A stretch of DNA of 64,000 bases from NCBI RefSeq assembly GCF_024809975.1, contig NZ_JANUDY010000001.1:124001-188000 (forward strand). Reading direction: 5' to 3'. The notes below the pieces were generated by a model. The model was not told the origin of the DNA, did not search any database, and worked only from the letters and a program-made list of their open reading frames with translations. Of the stretch, positions 51,457-60,816 are shown in pieces. A program made the position numbers and the translations under genes. Position 1 is the stretch's first letter. Each line of letters starts with the position of its first letter. The DNA comes from Comamonas sp. BIGb0152 (lineage in GTDB: Bacteria > Pseudomonadota > Gammaproteobacteria > Burkholderiales > Burkholderiaceae_C).

Positions 51457-52386
51457 TTATGGCCTTTTGACTTGGTGGGTGAATACGTAGATGCCAGTCA
51501 GCACCAGCGCAGTGCCAGCCACCATCACCGGGGTCAGCGGCTCGCCCAGCAGCCACACGCCCATCAAGATGGTGGACAGCGGGCCGATCATGCCGGTCTG
51601 CGCCACCGTGGCGGCGCCCAGGCGCTCAACGGCCAGCATCACCAGCAGAACGGGCACGGCAGTGCACAAGGTGGCGTTGAGGACGGACAGCCAGATGACG
51701 GCCGAATCCACCTGCGCGGCCTGCAGCGGCCGGGTGAGCAAGAATTGCGCAATGCAGAACAGGCAGGCAAAGCTGGTGGCCAGCCCCACCAGGCGCAGGG
51801 CGCCCAGGCGTTTGACGTACTGGGCGCTGTAGACCAGGTAGACGGCGTAGCTCACGGCGCTCAAAAACACCAGGGTGGCGCCCAGGCCCACCTGCTGGCC
51901 GGCGCCGTGGGTGTACAGCTCCATGCCAAACACCAGCATCACGCCGGCATAGCTGATGGCCAGGCCCAGCAGTTGGCGGCCACTGGCCACCTTGCGGTAC
52001 AGCAGCCAGCCCAAGGCCAGCACCAAGGTGGGGTTGAGGTAGAGGATCAGCCGCTCCAGCCCCGCGCTGATATAGCTCAGCCCGGCAAAATCCAGGTAGC
52101 TGGAGAGGTAGTAGCCGCAAAAGCCCAGGGCCACCACGGCCAGCCAGTCGCGCAGCGACAGCGCCGGTTTGCCCCGCCCAGCCCACCAGGCCATGATGAC
52201 AAACAGCGGCAGCGCAAACAGCATGCGGTACATGATCAAGGTGATCGCGTCGACCCCATGGCGGTAGGCCAGCTTGACGATGATGGCCTTGCCGCTGAAG
52301 GCAATGGCGCCGACGACAGCGCAGACCATGCCGGCGCGGCGCACACTGGGCGTGAGCACCGCAGCCGGTGCAACAGAAACAGACAA
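51457..52386 (-). CDS. DMT-superfamily transporter (EamA family), TTG start
   Basis: 309 residues if started at the TTG at 52386. This is supported by a GGAGAG ribosome site at the right distance and by the 16-bp spacing to the DUF3422 gene upstream. Ten helices, two EamA repeats: VCAVVGAIAFSGKAIIVKLAY at the start of the first, and LVFLSAVSYAVYLVYSAQYV in the second. The product exports or imports an unidentified metabolite. It is probably co-transcribed with the DUF3422 gene. Confidence 0.88.
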   Translation of the reverse strand: MSVSVAPAAVLTPSVRRAGMVCAVVGAIAFSGKAIIVKLAYRHGVDAITLIMYRMLFALPLFVIMAWWAGRGKPALSLRDWLAVVALGFCGYYLSSYLDFAGLSYISAGLERLILYLNPTLVLALGWLLYRKVASGRQLLGLAISYAGVMLVFGMELYTHGAGQQVGLGATLVFLSAVSYAVYLVYSAQYVKRLGALRLVGLATSFACLFCIAQFLLTRPLQAAQVDSAVIWLSVLNATLCTAVPVLLVMLAVERLGAATVAQTGMIGPLSTILMGVWLLGEPLTPVMVAGTALVLTGIYVFTHQVKRP

Positions 52387-52402
52387 GATAACTCTCCAAC
52401 AA

Positions 52403-53710
52403 TCAGTGCTGATCCGCCGACCCATGGAACAAGCGGTGGTGCATGCGGCGTATCGACCACCAGACGCCCAAGCCTATCACCGGGATGGCCAGCGCCGCCG
52501 TCGTTTCTGGCGACAGTGGCCAACCCCATTTCTGCAGGCCCTTGGCCAGGTAGCTGATGAGGCCGGTGATGTAGTAGGTGATGGCGGCGACCGACAGGCC
52601 TTCGACCGTGGACTGCATTTTGAGCTGCAGGCCCTGGCGCTCGTTCATCGCCTTGAGCACCGCTTGGCGGCCTTGCTTTTGGCTGATGTCGACCCGCGTC
52701 TGCAGCAGGTTGCTGAGGCGCGATACGCGCTGAGACAGCGCTTCGAGCCGCTGGTGCGCGGACACACAGGTGTTGCGCGCGGGGGTCAGGCGCCGGTCCA
52801 TGAAGTCGCCAATGGTCTGGTAGCTGCCCAGGCGCGTTTCCTGGATATCTCCCACCCGCTGCTGCACCAGCGCAAAGTAGGCGGTGCTGGCCGAAAAGCG
52901 CGAATGGTGGGCGGCGTACTGGCTCTCGACCTGGGCGGCCAGGCGCGTGAGCTGGTCAAGCAACTGCGGCTCGCTGGCTGCGCCGGCACTGCGGATGGCA
53001 GCAGACAGATCGGCCAATTCAGACTCGGTGCTGGCGAGCTTTTCCATGGTTTCGCGCGCAGCGGGCAGGCCCAGCAAGGCGGCCATGCGGTAGGTTTCGA
53101 TCTCCAGCAGGCGCTGCACCAGGCGGCCATTGCGCGCGGCTGACAAACCTTGGTTGAGCACAAACAGGCGCGATGCGCCATCCGAATGGATGGAGAAATC
53201 GGTGTAGATATGCGCCTTCTGGTCGGAGGCCTGGGAGGCGACGAGCTTGTCCTCGTACAGCCAGCGCTGCTCGACTTTTTTCTCCAGCGCGGGGGACGCG
53301 GGCAGCACCCAGGCGTTCATCGCCAGCAGGCAGCGGCCGGGCAAACCGGCCAGCCACTGGGCGGGCACCAGGTCGCTGGCAGACGGCAGCCCGGCCTCGT
53401 CCAGCGCTTCGGGGCGGATGGGCACCATCCAGGTCCAGGAGACAAACTCGGTATGCAGCTCCCAGCGCAGGCGGCCATTGCCCAGGTCCAGGCGCAGGTG
53501 GTTGGCCTCGGCATCGGGCACGGGCAGTTGCAGATCGCGCAGCAGCTGGTGCAGCCACTGGCGGCTGGCCGCGCGCTCGGCAGCATCGGCCCACATCACC
53601 GTGCAGAACACGGCGGTGTTGTCGGGCAGGGCTTCCGGGGGGCGGGAATGGACTTCGTTGTGCAGCGCACGGCGCAAATCGTGCTGTTGCAACAGGGGCA
53701 GGTTTTTCAT
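52403..53710 (-). CDS. DUF3422 family membrane protein
   Basis: 435 residues from the ATG at 53710. The N-terminal about 330 residues match DUF3422 (LRRALHNEVHSRPPEALP, ELHTEFVSWTWMVP, DFSIHSDGASRLFVLNQGL). Helical regions at about 200-345 include LASTESELADLSAAIRSAG. Two membrane helices close the protein at about 375-395 (AITYYITGLISYLAKGL) and 405-422 (TAALAIPVIGLGVWW). The function is unknown. The family resembles CorA-like topology in having a large soluble part followed by two C-terminal helices, but no GMN motif is seen. Confidence 0.88.
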   Translation of the reverse strand: MKNLPLLQQHDLRRALHNEVHSRPPEALPDNTAVFCTVMWADAAERAASRQWLHQLLRDLQLPVPDAEANHLRLDLGNGRLRWELHTEFVSWTWMVPIRPEALDEAGLPSASDLVPAQWLAGLPGRCLLAMNAWVLPASPALEKKVEQRWLYEDKLVASQASDQKAHIYTDFSIHSDGASRLFVLNQGLSAARNGRLVQRLLEIETYRMAALLGLPAARETMEKLASTESELADLSAAIRSAGAASEPQLLDQLTRLAAQVESQYAAHHSRFSASTAYFALVQQRVGDIQETRLGSYQTIGDFMDRRLTPARNTCVSAHQRLEALSQRVSRLSNLLQTRVDISQKQGRQAVLKAMNERQGLQLKMQSTVEGLSVAAITYYITGLISYLAKGLQKWGWPLSPETTAALAIPVIGLGVWWSIRRMHHRLFHGSADQH

Positions 53711-53831
53711 GAAAGACAAAAGACGGCTATGACCAGACGGTGGTCAACCAGCCGCAATTGTCGTGCCAAGCCAATACTTGTGCAGGCGGGCGATGAATGG
53801 GGCCAGGGCCCCTGCCCACGGATCTGCAGTT

Positions 53832-54482
53832 TTACTGCGGCACCTCAAAGCTCAAGGTGGCGGTGTGGCGAACGTCGTCGTACTGCTTGCCATCGATCTT
53901 GACGCTGCCGTTGTTGACCCGGGCGCTTACCTCCAGCACATAAAGGCCCGGGAAGGACGGCGTAAAGCTCACAGTGCCATCCTTGGCGGGTGCCAGCACG
54001 CGGCGCCAGCCTTCGCTGGTATCGACATTGACCTGGCTGGCCGCCACCGGCCGGCCCTTGAACATCAGCTGAAAGGTGTTGCCCTGCGGCGTGGTGGGCA
54101 CCAGCTCCAGGTCATTGACGGGCTTGGTCTCCTGGCGGCCAAAGCGGGCCTGGTAGTAGGTCAATACGCCATCGCTGCCGGCACGGGTGGCTGCAAAGCG
54201 CTGGTCGGCCGCTGCGCCCTCTTCCTGGGTCAGCACATAGGGGTCGGCCGATGCCGGCACGGCCTTGCCTTCGGCCACCACCTGGCGGGGCTCGCTCAAC
54301 GCGCTCAGCGGGCCGGGTGTCTTGTGCAGCTCGCCCACCTGCGCGCGGGTCTGGCCGTTTTCGGTCTGCAGCCATAGGTAATCGGCATGGGCTGGCGAGA
54401 GCGCGCCGACGCTGGCAGACACGGCCAAGGCCGCCGCAAGCAAGGGGCGAAACAGGGTGGATGGGTGGGTTTTATTAGGCAT
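53832..54482 (-). CDS. DUF4198-like exported protein
   Basis: 216 residues from the ATG at 54482, with a GAGGAGG ribosome site just before it. Signal peptide with cleavage near SPAHADYLWL. The mature protein has features of the DUF4198/nickel-transport-associated group: HADYLWLQTENGQ, LELVPTTPQGNTFQLMFKGRPV and GTVSFTPSFPGLYVLEVSA. It ends HTATLSFEVPQ. It is expected to be a periplasmic beta-sandwich, perhaps involved in metal uptake. It is downstream of the TonB-dependent receptor on the same strand but separated by that receptor's terminator. Confidence 0.85.
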   Translation of the reverse strand: MPNKTHPSTLFRPLLAAALAVSASVGALSPAHADYLWLQTENGQTRAQVGELHKTPGPLSALSEPRQVVAEGKAVPASADPYVLTQEEGAAADQRFAATRAGSDGVLTYYQARFGRQETKPVNDLELVPTTPQGNTFQLMFKGRPVAASQVNVDTSEGWRRVLAPAKDGTVSFTPSFPGLYVLEVSARVNNGSVKIDGKQYDDVRHTATLSFEVPQ

Positions 54483-54691
54483 AGGCTCCTCCTCTTGGAC
54501 TGAATACGGTGGCTGGCGGGTACCAAACGACGCCCTGCGCGGTGGCAGGGCGGCGGTAGCGGCGGTAGCGGCTGGCTCTGGTTGGGCATCGCGCGGGGCC
54601 GGGCTGCTGGCCCCGGGGCCATGCAGGGCCCACACCATCGGGATGGGTGGCTTGCGGATCGCAATGCGCAGCCTAACGCAGTTTGCGCAGC

Positions 54692-54731
54692 GCAAAACCC
54701 GGACGCTGCCGTTTTTAGACAAGTCCGGGTT
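54692..54731 (-). terminator. Rho-independent terminator of the TonB-dependent receptor gene
   Basis: 9-bp perfect inverted repeat AACCCGGAC (54696-54704) / GTCCGGGTT (54723-54731) with an 18-base loop. On the minus strand it is followed by TTTT. Confidence 0.75.
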
Positions 54732-54763
54732 CTGCCACTGCCGGTTGGCAGTTCAGCTTCGGA

Positions 54764-57241
54764 TTACAGCTTGGGCGTGTACTTTAAGGTCAGCATGGCA
54801 TTGCGCGGATCGCCATAGGTGCCACCGGTGTAGCCGACAAAGCCGGGCAGCAGGTAGCGCTTGTCAAACAGGTTGTTGACGTTGAGGGCCACGCTGACTT
54901 CGGGCGTAGCTTGGTAAGCCAGGCGCAGGCTGGTGATGGTGGAGCCAGCCACCTTGAACGAGCGGTCATAGCTCAGGGTATGGCTTTGCGCGGTGACGCC
55001 GGCGCCCACGCTCAGGCGGTTCCAATCGCCGGGCAGCTGGTAAGACAGCCAGGCGCGCAGCATGTGCTTGGGCGTCCAGGTGCTGAAGACCTGGCCCTGG
55101 TTGGTCGGGTCGTTCAGGAACTTGCTGGTGTTGAAGGTGTAGCCCACCATGGCCTGCAGGTCGCGCGCGACTTCGCCGCTCACCTCGGCCTCCACGCCCT
55201 GGCTGCGCACCTTGCCGGCCGAGGTGGAGCAGTACCAGCCGTCGCAGGCAAAGCCCGATGCCAGGTCGTTGACGGCCCGGTTCTTGTGGTCGTAGCGGAA
55301 CAGTGCCAGCGAGGTGTTGAGCTTGCCATTCATCAGCTCGCCTTTGATGCCCAACTCGTAGTTGCTGCCGGTGATCGGGTCGAGCACCTTGCCGTCCACG
55401 GTGCGCTCGGACTGGGGCTCGAACACGCTGGTGTAGCTGCCGTACAGCGACCATTCGGGGGTGAGTGCATACACCAGGCCGGCGTAAGGTGTGATCTCCC
55501 CGGAGGTAGTGATGACCTGGCGCTCGCCATTGACCGCATTGGTGTAGAGCGAGTCATACCAGCTGGTGCGAGCGCCCACAATCGCGGTGAGCGGCTCGGT
55601 CAAACGCGTGCGCAAACTGCCATAGATGCCTTTTTGCCGCACATCGTAGGCAGACTTCCACTGCCGGCCACCGGCGGCCAGCAGGCTGTCCAAGGTCGGC
55701 TCGGGGCGGTGGTGGTCGATGTCGAAGATATTGGCGCCGGCTGTGAAGGTGCGGGCATAGACATCGTTGGAGCGGTACTTGGAATAGTTGGCGCCCACGG
55801 TCACATCGTTGCGGAATCCCGCCAGATCGAAGCGGCCGTTGATGAAGGCATCAAAGGCGAGTTTCTTGAGGTCGAAATCGGTGTACCAGTTGTCATAGGT
55901 CACGCCGCCACCGCCGGGCTCGACCTTGCCGGTCATGCGCTGGTGCAAGGAGGCGTTCTGCTCGCTCATGTGCAAGGCCGAGACCTTGAGCTTCCAGTCG
56001 TTGTTGATGCGGTGGTTCAGATCCGCATAGACCGTCGTTTGCTTGACGTTCGAGCGATTCCAGTCGGAGCCGGTGAAAGTGGAGCGTGGCAGGTCGGTCA
56101 TGCTGCCGTCCGCGTACAACGGCAGGCCCATGATGAAGGGGCGGCCCTTGCTGTCGAGCTGGCTGACGCCAAAGCCCACCGTGGTGTCGGGGCTGATGTC
56201 ATAGTCCAGCACGGCATAGAGCGAGCGTGTGCGCTCATTCACATAGTCGACAAAAGAGTGGCCACGCGCCTCGTCCACCACCAGGCGGCCGCGCAGTGTG
56301 CCCTCGTCGTTCAGGGGGCCACCGGCATCGAGTTGCAGGCCGTAGCGGTCCCAGGATCCGGCGCGGGCGGTGACCGTGACGGTCTTCTCGCGCTGGCCGC
56401 GCTTGCGCACCAGGTTGACAGCGCCGCCCGGGCTGCCCGTGCCTTGCAGCAGGCCTGAGGCACCGCGCAGCACCTCAATCCGGTCGTAGAACGCCATGCC
56501 CTCGGCGCTCCAGTTGCCTAGCGAGTAGTGGTTGCGCGGAATCGCCACGCCGTCGTACTGCCAGGCATCGATCTGGAAACCGCGCGAGGACAGCACCATG
56601 CCCTGGCCCACGCCCTTGACACCCATCGTGCCCGTGGCCGCGTTCATCGCATCGCGCAGGTCGCTGATGCCTTGCTCGTCGAGCTGCTTGCGCGTGATCA
56701 CGCTGATGGACTGCGGAATGTCTTTGAGCGCCTGGTCGCCCTTGTTGATGCTGACCGCCGAGGCCGCCAGCGAGCCCGAGCCTTCGCTGGTCGCGTTGCG
56801 CTCGCCTTGCGCGGTGACCGTCACGGTCGGCAAGGTGCTGGTGTCGGCAGCCGATGGCGTGGCCTTGATCACCAGGGCCTCGCCCTGGCGTAGCGCCATC
56901 AGACCGCTGCCGGCCAGCAGGCGGTCAACCGCTTGCTGCGGGGTCAGCAGGCCCGAGACGGCTGGGGCCGTCTTGCCCTCGACCAGCGCTGGTGCAAAGC
57001 CGATAGACACGCCCGTGGCTGCCGACAGTGCCTGCAGCGCAGCGCCCAGCGGCTGCGCCGCAATCGACAGGCTGCTGGCCTGGTTGGCGGGCGCTGCCGC
57101 TTGCGCATGTGCGGCCAGCGGCATCGCCAGCACCAGTGCAGCAGCCAGGGCCAGGGGTGCGGGGTGGAAGCGGGCCATCTTGGCGACCGGTGCGGCAGTC
57201 AAACGGGAAGGAGAACGGAAGGACGGAGGGGTTTTGGACAT
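54764..57241 (-). CDS. TonB-dependent siderophore receptor with signalling (STN) domain
   Basis: 825 residues from the ATG at 57241; an ATG at 57178 is an alternative that keeps the signal sequence (PLALAAALVLAMPLAAHAQA). After the signal come the STN domain (SLSIAAQPLGAALQALSAAT to GEALVIKA), the plug (KDIPQSISVITRKQLDEQGI) and the 22-strand barrel ending in MLTLKYTPKL. The STN domain contacts FecR in the periplasm, so ligand binding outside can turn on FecI. This is an outer-membrane ferric-siderophore transducer. It is controlled in cis by the fecI/fecR-type pair upstream and has a Fur-box-like site just before the start. The siderophore is unknown. Confidence 0.95.
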   Translation of the reverse strand: MSKTPPSFRSPSRLTAAPVAKMARFHPAPLALAAALVLAMPLAAHAQAAAPANQASSLSIAAQPLGAALQALSAATGVSIGFAPALVEGKTAPAVSGLLTPQQAVDRLLAGSGLMALRQGEALVIKATPSAADTSTLPTVTVTAQGERNATSEGSGSLAASAVSINKGDQALKDIPQSISVITRKQLDEQGISDLRDAMNAATGTMGVKGVGQGMVLSSRGFQIDAWQYDGVAIPRNHYSLGNWSAEGMAFYDRIEVLRGASGLLQGTGSPGGAVNLVRKRGQREKTVTVTARAGSWDRYGLQLDAGGPLNDEGTLRGRLVVDEARGHSFVDYVNERTRSLYAVLDYDISPDTTVGFGVSQLDSKGRPFIMGLPLYADGSMTDLPRSTFTGSDWNRSNVKQTTVYADLNHRINNDWKLKVSALHMSEQNASLHQRMTGKVEPGGGGVTYDNWYTDFDLKKLAFDAFINGRFDLAGFRNDVTVGANYSKYRSNDVYARTFTAGANIFDIDHHRPEPTLDSLLAAGGRQWKSAYDVRQKGIYGSLRTRLTEPLTAIVGARTSWYDSLYTNAVNGERQVITTSGEITPYAGLVYALTPEWSLYGSYTSVFEPQSERTVDGKVLDPITGSNYELGIKGELMNGKLNTSLALFRYDHKNRAVNDLASGFACDGWYCSTSAGKVRSQGVEAEVSGEVARDLQAMVGYTFNTSKFLNDPTNQGQVFSTWTPKHMLRAWLSYQLPGDWNRLSVGAGVTAQSHTLSYDRSFKVAGSTITSLRLAYQATPEVSVALNVNNLFDKRYLLPGFVGYTGGTYGDPRNAMLTLKYTPKL

Positions 57242-57255
57242 GGTCAGGCAATGAA

Positions 57256-57274
57256 GTAAATGAATCTCATTACC
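57256..57274 (-). promoter_or_regulatory. Fur-box-like site ahead of the receptor gene
   Basis: On the minus strand GGTAATGAGATTCATTTAC matches the 19-base Fur consensus at 14 positions, 15 bases upstream of the receptor start. Iron-dependent repression is likely. Confidence 0.6.
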
Positions 57275-57346
57275 TTCTATGACGCACGGCCGGCACAGAA
57301 CTGCACCCCACTCGCGCCATTTATTTGAATTATTTTTTCCAGCTAG

Positions 57347-57431
57347 GCTCTGCAACACCCTCGCCCAATGGGATGGGCGCGGATCGCCCGAGCCCGCGTT
57401 CAGCCCAGGGCAGGGACTGGTGCAAAGACGG
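57347..57431. repeat. Dispersed intergenic repeat, uninterrupted copy
   Basis: A block with CACCCTCGCCCAATGGGATG, GCGCGGATCGCCCGAGCCCG and GTTCAGCCCAGGGCAGGGA closely matches 63653-63811, where the same left and right halves are separated by 69 extra bases. It lies between fecR and the receptor start. Confidence 0.65.
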
Positions 57432-57432
57432 C

Positions 57433-58560
57433 CTAATGCCTGGCCGCTATCTCGGCACGGCCATCGGTGCCGGGCACCAGGCGCACCGGCAGCACCAGGG
57501 TCAGCATGTTGGCAAACTCTGCCGGCCTTGCCGTCGCGTAGCTGCCGCCAATGGGCAGCGCCGCCACGGCGGGGTCGCGCAGCACCAGGCCGGTGGGGCC
57601 GTAGCGCTCCATCTCCTGCAAGGCCTGGGCCAGGGGGGTGTGGTCAAAGCGCAGCAAGCCCTTGCGCCACAGGCCCACGCTGTCGGGGGCCACGCTGCCT
57701 ACGGGGGCCAGCAGGCCATAGGCGGCTACCTGGGTGGTTTGGCCAGCAGTCAGCAGCACAGCGGTTTGCGGTGCCTGCGCGGCGGCCACACGCACGCGCC
57801 CCTCTTGCACCTCGACCCGCACCTGGCCGGCACCGACGCCATCCTGGCGGTAGCGCACCGAAAAGCGGGTGCCCACTACGGTGACCCGTGCCGGGCCAGC
57901 CTGCACCTCAAACGGTTTGCTGGCATCGGGTGCGACGCTGAACATGGCCTGGCCATGCGCCAGTTGCACCTCGCGCCGGTGGCGGTACAGGCGCACCTGT
58001 GCATCGGTATCGGCATCCAGATCCAAGGTGGAGCCATCGGGCAGCTGCACGCTTTGGCGCTGGCCGCGCTCGGCCACATAGTGTGCGCTGTAGACCGGCT
58101 GCATCCACTGCTGCCAGCCCAGGCCCAGGGCCATCAACAGCGCTGTGCACAAGGCCAGCGCGCGCGGGCTGGGCAGTAGCAGCTGAAACCATGGCCGTGG
58201 GCGGGCGGGCGCTGGCATGGCCGGTGCAGGCTTGGGGGTTGCTGCGGCGCTTGCAGGCTGGCTGGCCTGCTGGCTGGCCCGCCACTGGGCCACCGCGTTG
58301 GCAGGCAGCGCGCGCAAGCTGGCAACGCCCGTAGCGATCCGGCCAAAGGCTTCGGCGTGGCGGGTGCTGGCCTGCAGCCACTGCAGCAGTTCCGCCTGCT
58401 CAGCGTCGCTGAGGCCCTGTTCCTGCCGGGTGTGCCACTGCGCCGCTTGCACATCGACGGGATCTTGCGCGCCCAAGAAGGCCTGCAGCGCGCGCGCCTC
58501 CGCTGCCTCGTCAAAAGGCGGGGCGGATGCGTTGGAGGGCAAGGTGGAAAAGCGGCTCAT
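57433..58560 (-). CDS. FecR-family anti-sigma regulator
   Basis: 375 residues. The cytoplasmic N-terminus (DAEQAELLQWLQASTRHAEAF, DUF4880) binds FecI. One membrane helix lies at about 132-150 (ALALCTALLMALGLGW). The periplasmic FecR domain (RGQRQSVQLPDGSTLDLDAD; EVQAGPARVTVVGTRFSVR) senses the receptor STN domain. The C-terminal tail includes WRKGLLRFDHTPLAQALQEMERY. It relays siderophore binding at the receptor to the sigma factor. It lies 60 bp after the fecI-type gene on the same strand. Confidence 0.94.
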   Translation of the reverse strand: MSRFSTLPSNASAPPFDEAAEARALQAFLGAQDPVDVQAAQWHTRQEQGLSDAEQAELLQWLQASTRHAEAFGRIATGVASLRALPANAVAQWRASQQASQPASAAATPKPAPAMPAPARPRPWFQLLLPSPRALALCTALLMALGLGWQQWMQPVYSAHYVAERGQRQSVQLPDGSTLDLDADTDAQVRLYRHRREVQLAHGQAMFSVAPDASKPFEVQAGPARVTVVGTRFSVRYRQDGVGAGQVRVEVQEGRVRVAAAQAPQTAVLLTAGQTTQVAAYGLLAPVGSVAPDSVGLWRKGLLRFDHTPLAQALQEMERYGPTGLVLRDPAVAALPIGGSYATARPAEFANMLTLVLPVRLVPGTDGRAEIAARH

Positions 58561-58620
58561 CTCAAAGCTATAGACGCATGGGCGCAGAAAAACTGCATGT
58601 CGGCCCCCAGCCGGATTGGA

Positions 58621-59166
58621 TCAATCACCATGGTCCAGCTCCTGTTTGCGGGCAGCGCAGGCGATCTTGCCACGGCTGATGTACTGATTGACCATGCTGA
58701 GCGAGATGCCCATGCGCTCGGCGATCTCTTGGTTGGACAGCTCATCGAAGAGGTACATGCAAAAAGCCTCGCGGCAGCGCGGCGGCAAGGCATCAATAGT
58801 GGCCAGATAAGCCTGCACGGTTTGCGACGAGGCATAGGCCGCCTCGGGCTGCAGCCGCTGGGGGCTGGCCGGTTGCTGGGCCTCATCCAGCGCATCGATA
58901 TCGTCATGCTGGCGCAGCTGGGCGCGGCGGTCCAGGTCGATCTTGGCGTTCAAGGCCACCTGCTTGAGCAAGGCCGCCGGCTGCTCGATCACCTTGCCAG
59001 CGCGCTGCATGGTGAGCACGCGTGCATAGCTCTCCTGCGCCAGGTCAGCCGCGGTGTCGCGGTCTCTGACCTTGCGCAGGCAGAAGTTCAGCAGTTCTCG
59101 GTAGTAGTGCTCCAGCACAAATCGGCATCGCCCAGTGGAAAGCAAACCAATCCATCGGCGATCCAT
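58621..59166 (-). CDS. FecI-family ECF sigma factor
   Basis: 181 residues from the ATG at 59166, 7 bases after a GAGGGG ribosome site; a GTG immediately before it is also possible. Region 2 is at FVLEHYYRELLNFCLRKVRD and AADLAQESYARVL, region 4 at PRCREAFCMYLFDELSNQEIAERMG with the helix SLSMVNQYISRGKIACA. It directs transcription of the receptor gene when FecR is triggered. A Fur-box-like site lies just upstream, so it is made only when iron is short. Confidence 0.95.
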   Translation of the reverse strand: MDRRWIGLLSTGRCRFVLEHYYRELLNFCLRKVRDRDTAADLAQESYARVLTMQRAGKVIEQPAALLKQVALNAKIDLDRRAQLRQHDDIDALDEAQQPASPQRLQPEAAYASSQTVQAYLATIDALPPRCREAFCMYLFDELSNQEIAERMGISLSMVNQYISRGKIACAARKQELDHGD

Positions 59167-59182
59167 CACTCGCCCCTCAGAT

Positions 59183-59201
59183 GGGAATAACTCTCATTAT
59201 C
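59183..59201 (-). promoter_or_regulatory. Fur-box-like site ahead of the FecI-type sigma gene
   Basis: On the minus strand GATAATGAGAGTTATTCCC matches the 19-base Fur consensus at 13 positions, with the first eight identical, 16 bases before the start. Confidence 0.65.
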
Positions 59202-59235
59202 ACCGATAAGCCGCGACATTCTTGCCTTGCAGAAA

Positions 59236-59262
59236 TGGAAAAAGGCACCCGAAGGTGCCTTT
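59236..59262 (-). terminator. Rho-independent terminator of tctBA
   Basis: 9-bp perfect stem AAAGGCACC/GGTGCCTTT closed by a UUCG tetraloop on the minus strand and followed by TTTTTCC. It lies 27 bases after the tctA stop. Confidence 0.93.
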
Positions 59263-59289
59263 GTGAGCTTGCTGCATGGCTGCGGGCGA

Positions 59290-60804
59290 TCAGTCTTCTT
59301 CGACAAAGGCCTCTTCGCGCCTCTTGCTCACGGCTGGCAAGCAGACCACGATCAGCAAGATGGCTGCTGCAATCAGCAGACCGGCAGAGATCGGACGGGT
59401 GACAAACACCGACCAGTCACCGCGCGACAGCAGCAGCGCACGGCGCAGGTTTTCTTCCATCATCGGGCCCAGGATAAAGCCCAGCAGCAAAGGTGCAGGC
59501 TCGGTGCCCAGCTTGTGGAACACATAGCCCACGAAGCCGAAGATACCAACCATCCACACGTCCCAGCTGTTGTTGTTGGTGCCATACACACCGACAGCGC
59601 AGAACAGCACGATCGATGGGAACAACCAGCGGTAAGGCACGGTCAGCAGCTTGATCCAGACGCCGATCAGCGGCAGGTTCAAGATGATCAGCATCAGGTT
59701 ACCGATCCACATCGAGGCAATCAGGCCCCAGAACAGTTCTGGGTTGCTGGTCATCACCTGGGGACCAGGCTGGATGTTGTGGATGGTCATCGCACCCACC
59801 ATCAGTGCCATCACGGCGTTTGGTGGAATACCCAGGGTCAGCAGCGGAATGAACGAGGTTTGCGAGCCGGCGTTGTTGGCCGATTCAGGCGCGCACACAC
59901 CACGGATATTGCCTTGGCCGAAAGGAACTTCACCAGGCTTGAGCTTGGTCTTCTTCTCGATCGTGTAGGCCGCGAAAGCCGACAACATCGCACCGCCACC
60001 AGGCAAGATACCCAGGGCCGAACCCAGCGCCGTACCACGCAGCATCGCGGGGAACATCAGCTTGAAGTCTTCCTTGGTGGGCATCAGGCCGGTCACCTTG
60101 GCAGCAAACACTTCGCGCTCGTCATCGGGCTTGGACAGGTTGGCAATGATTTCGCCGTAGCCGAACACACCCATGGCGATCACGACGAAGTCGATACCGT
60201 CGGTCAGCTCAGGAATGTCGAAGGAGTAACGGGCTACGCCGGAGTTCACATCGGTACCCACCAGACCCAGCAGCAGACCCAGCACAATCATGCCAACGGC
60301 CTTGAGCAGCGAGCCCGAAGCCAGCACCACCGCGCCAATCAGGCCCAGGGTCATCAGCGAGAAGTACTCGGCAGGGCCGAACATGAAGGCCACTTCGGTC
60401 AGCGGAGGTGCAAAGGCAGCCAAGATGATGGTGCCCACGCAGCCAGCGAAGAAGGAGCCAATGCCCGCAGCCGCCAGTGCCGGACCCGCGCGCCCCTTGC
60501 GGGCCATTTGGTAGCCGTCAATCACGGTCACCACTGAGGAGGATTCTCCTGGCAGGTTCACCAAGATCGCGGTGGTGGAGCCGCCGTACTGGGCGCCGTA
60601 GTAAATACCAGCCAGCATGATCAGCGCGGCCACGGGTGGCAGTGCATAGGTGGCAGGCAGCAGCATGGCGATGGTGGCCACGGGGCCAATGCCCGGCAAC
60701 ACGCCAATCAAGGTACCCAACAGACAGCCGACAAAGCAGTAAATCAGGTTTTGAAAAGTGAAGGCAACACCGAAGCCGATGGCCAGATTGTCAAAAAGTT
60801 CCAT
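59290..60804 (-). CDS. tctA: Tripartite tricarboxylate transporter large permease TctA
   Basis: 504 residues with about twelve helices. Family signatures: LLGTLIGVLPGIGPVATIAMLLP, YYGAQYGGSTTAILVNLPGE, GILPGGGAMLSAFAAY and ESANNAGSQTSFIPLLTLGIP. These two conserved GxxPGxG-type loops are expected to form the substrate and cation path. It works with the small subunit TctB encoded 12 bp upstream. The binding protein (TctC/Bug) is not adjacent, so the substrate is unknown. Confidence 0.96.
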   Translation of the reverse strand: MELFDNLAIGFGVAFTFQNLIYCFVGCLLGTLIGVLPGIGPVATIAMLLPATYALPPVAALIMLAGIYYGAQYGGSTTAILVNLPGESSSVVTVIDGYQMARKGRAGPALAAAGIGSFFAGCVGTIILAAFAPPLTEVAFMFGPAEYFSLMTLGLIGAVVLASGSLLKAVGMIVLGLLLGLVGTDVNSGVARYSFDIPELTDGIDFVVIAMGVFGYGEIIANLSKPDDEREVFAAKVTGLMPTKEDFKLMFPAMLRGTALGSALGILPGGGAMLSAFAAYTIEKKTKLKPGEVPFGQGNIRGVCAPESANNAGSQTSFIPLLTLGIPPNAVMALMVGAMTIHNIQPGPQVMTSNPELFWGLIASMWIGNLMLIILNLPLIGVWIKLLTVPYRWLFPSIVLFCAVGVYGTNNNSWDVWMVGIFGFVGYVFHKLGTEPAPLLLGFILGPMMEENLRRALLLSRGDWSVFVTRPISAGLLIAAAILLIVVCLPAVSKRREEAFVEED

Positions 60805-60816
60805 GGTCCTGGCCCC

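Noticed and set aside
59227..60537. A 436-codon rightward frame opposite tctA
   Set aside because: The same His/Gln-rich mirror composition; tctA on the other strand is unmistakable.
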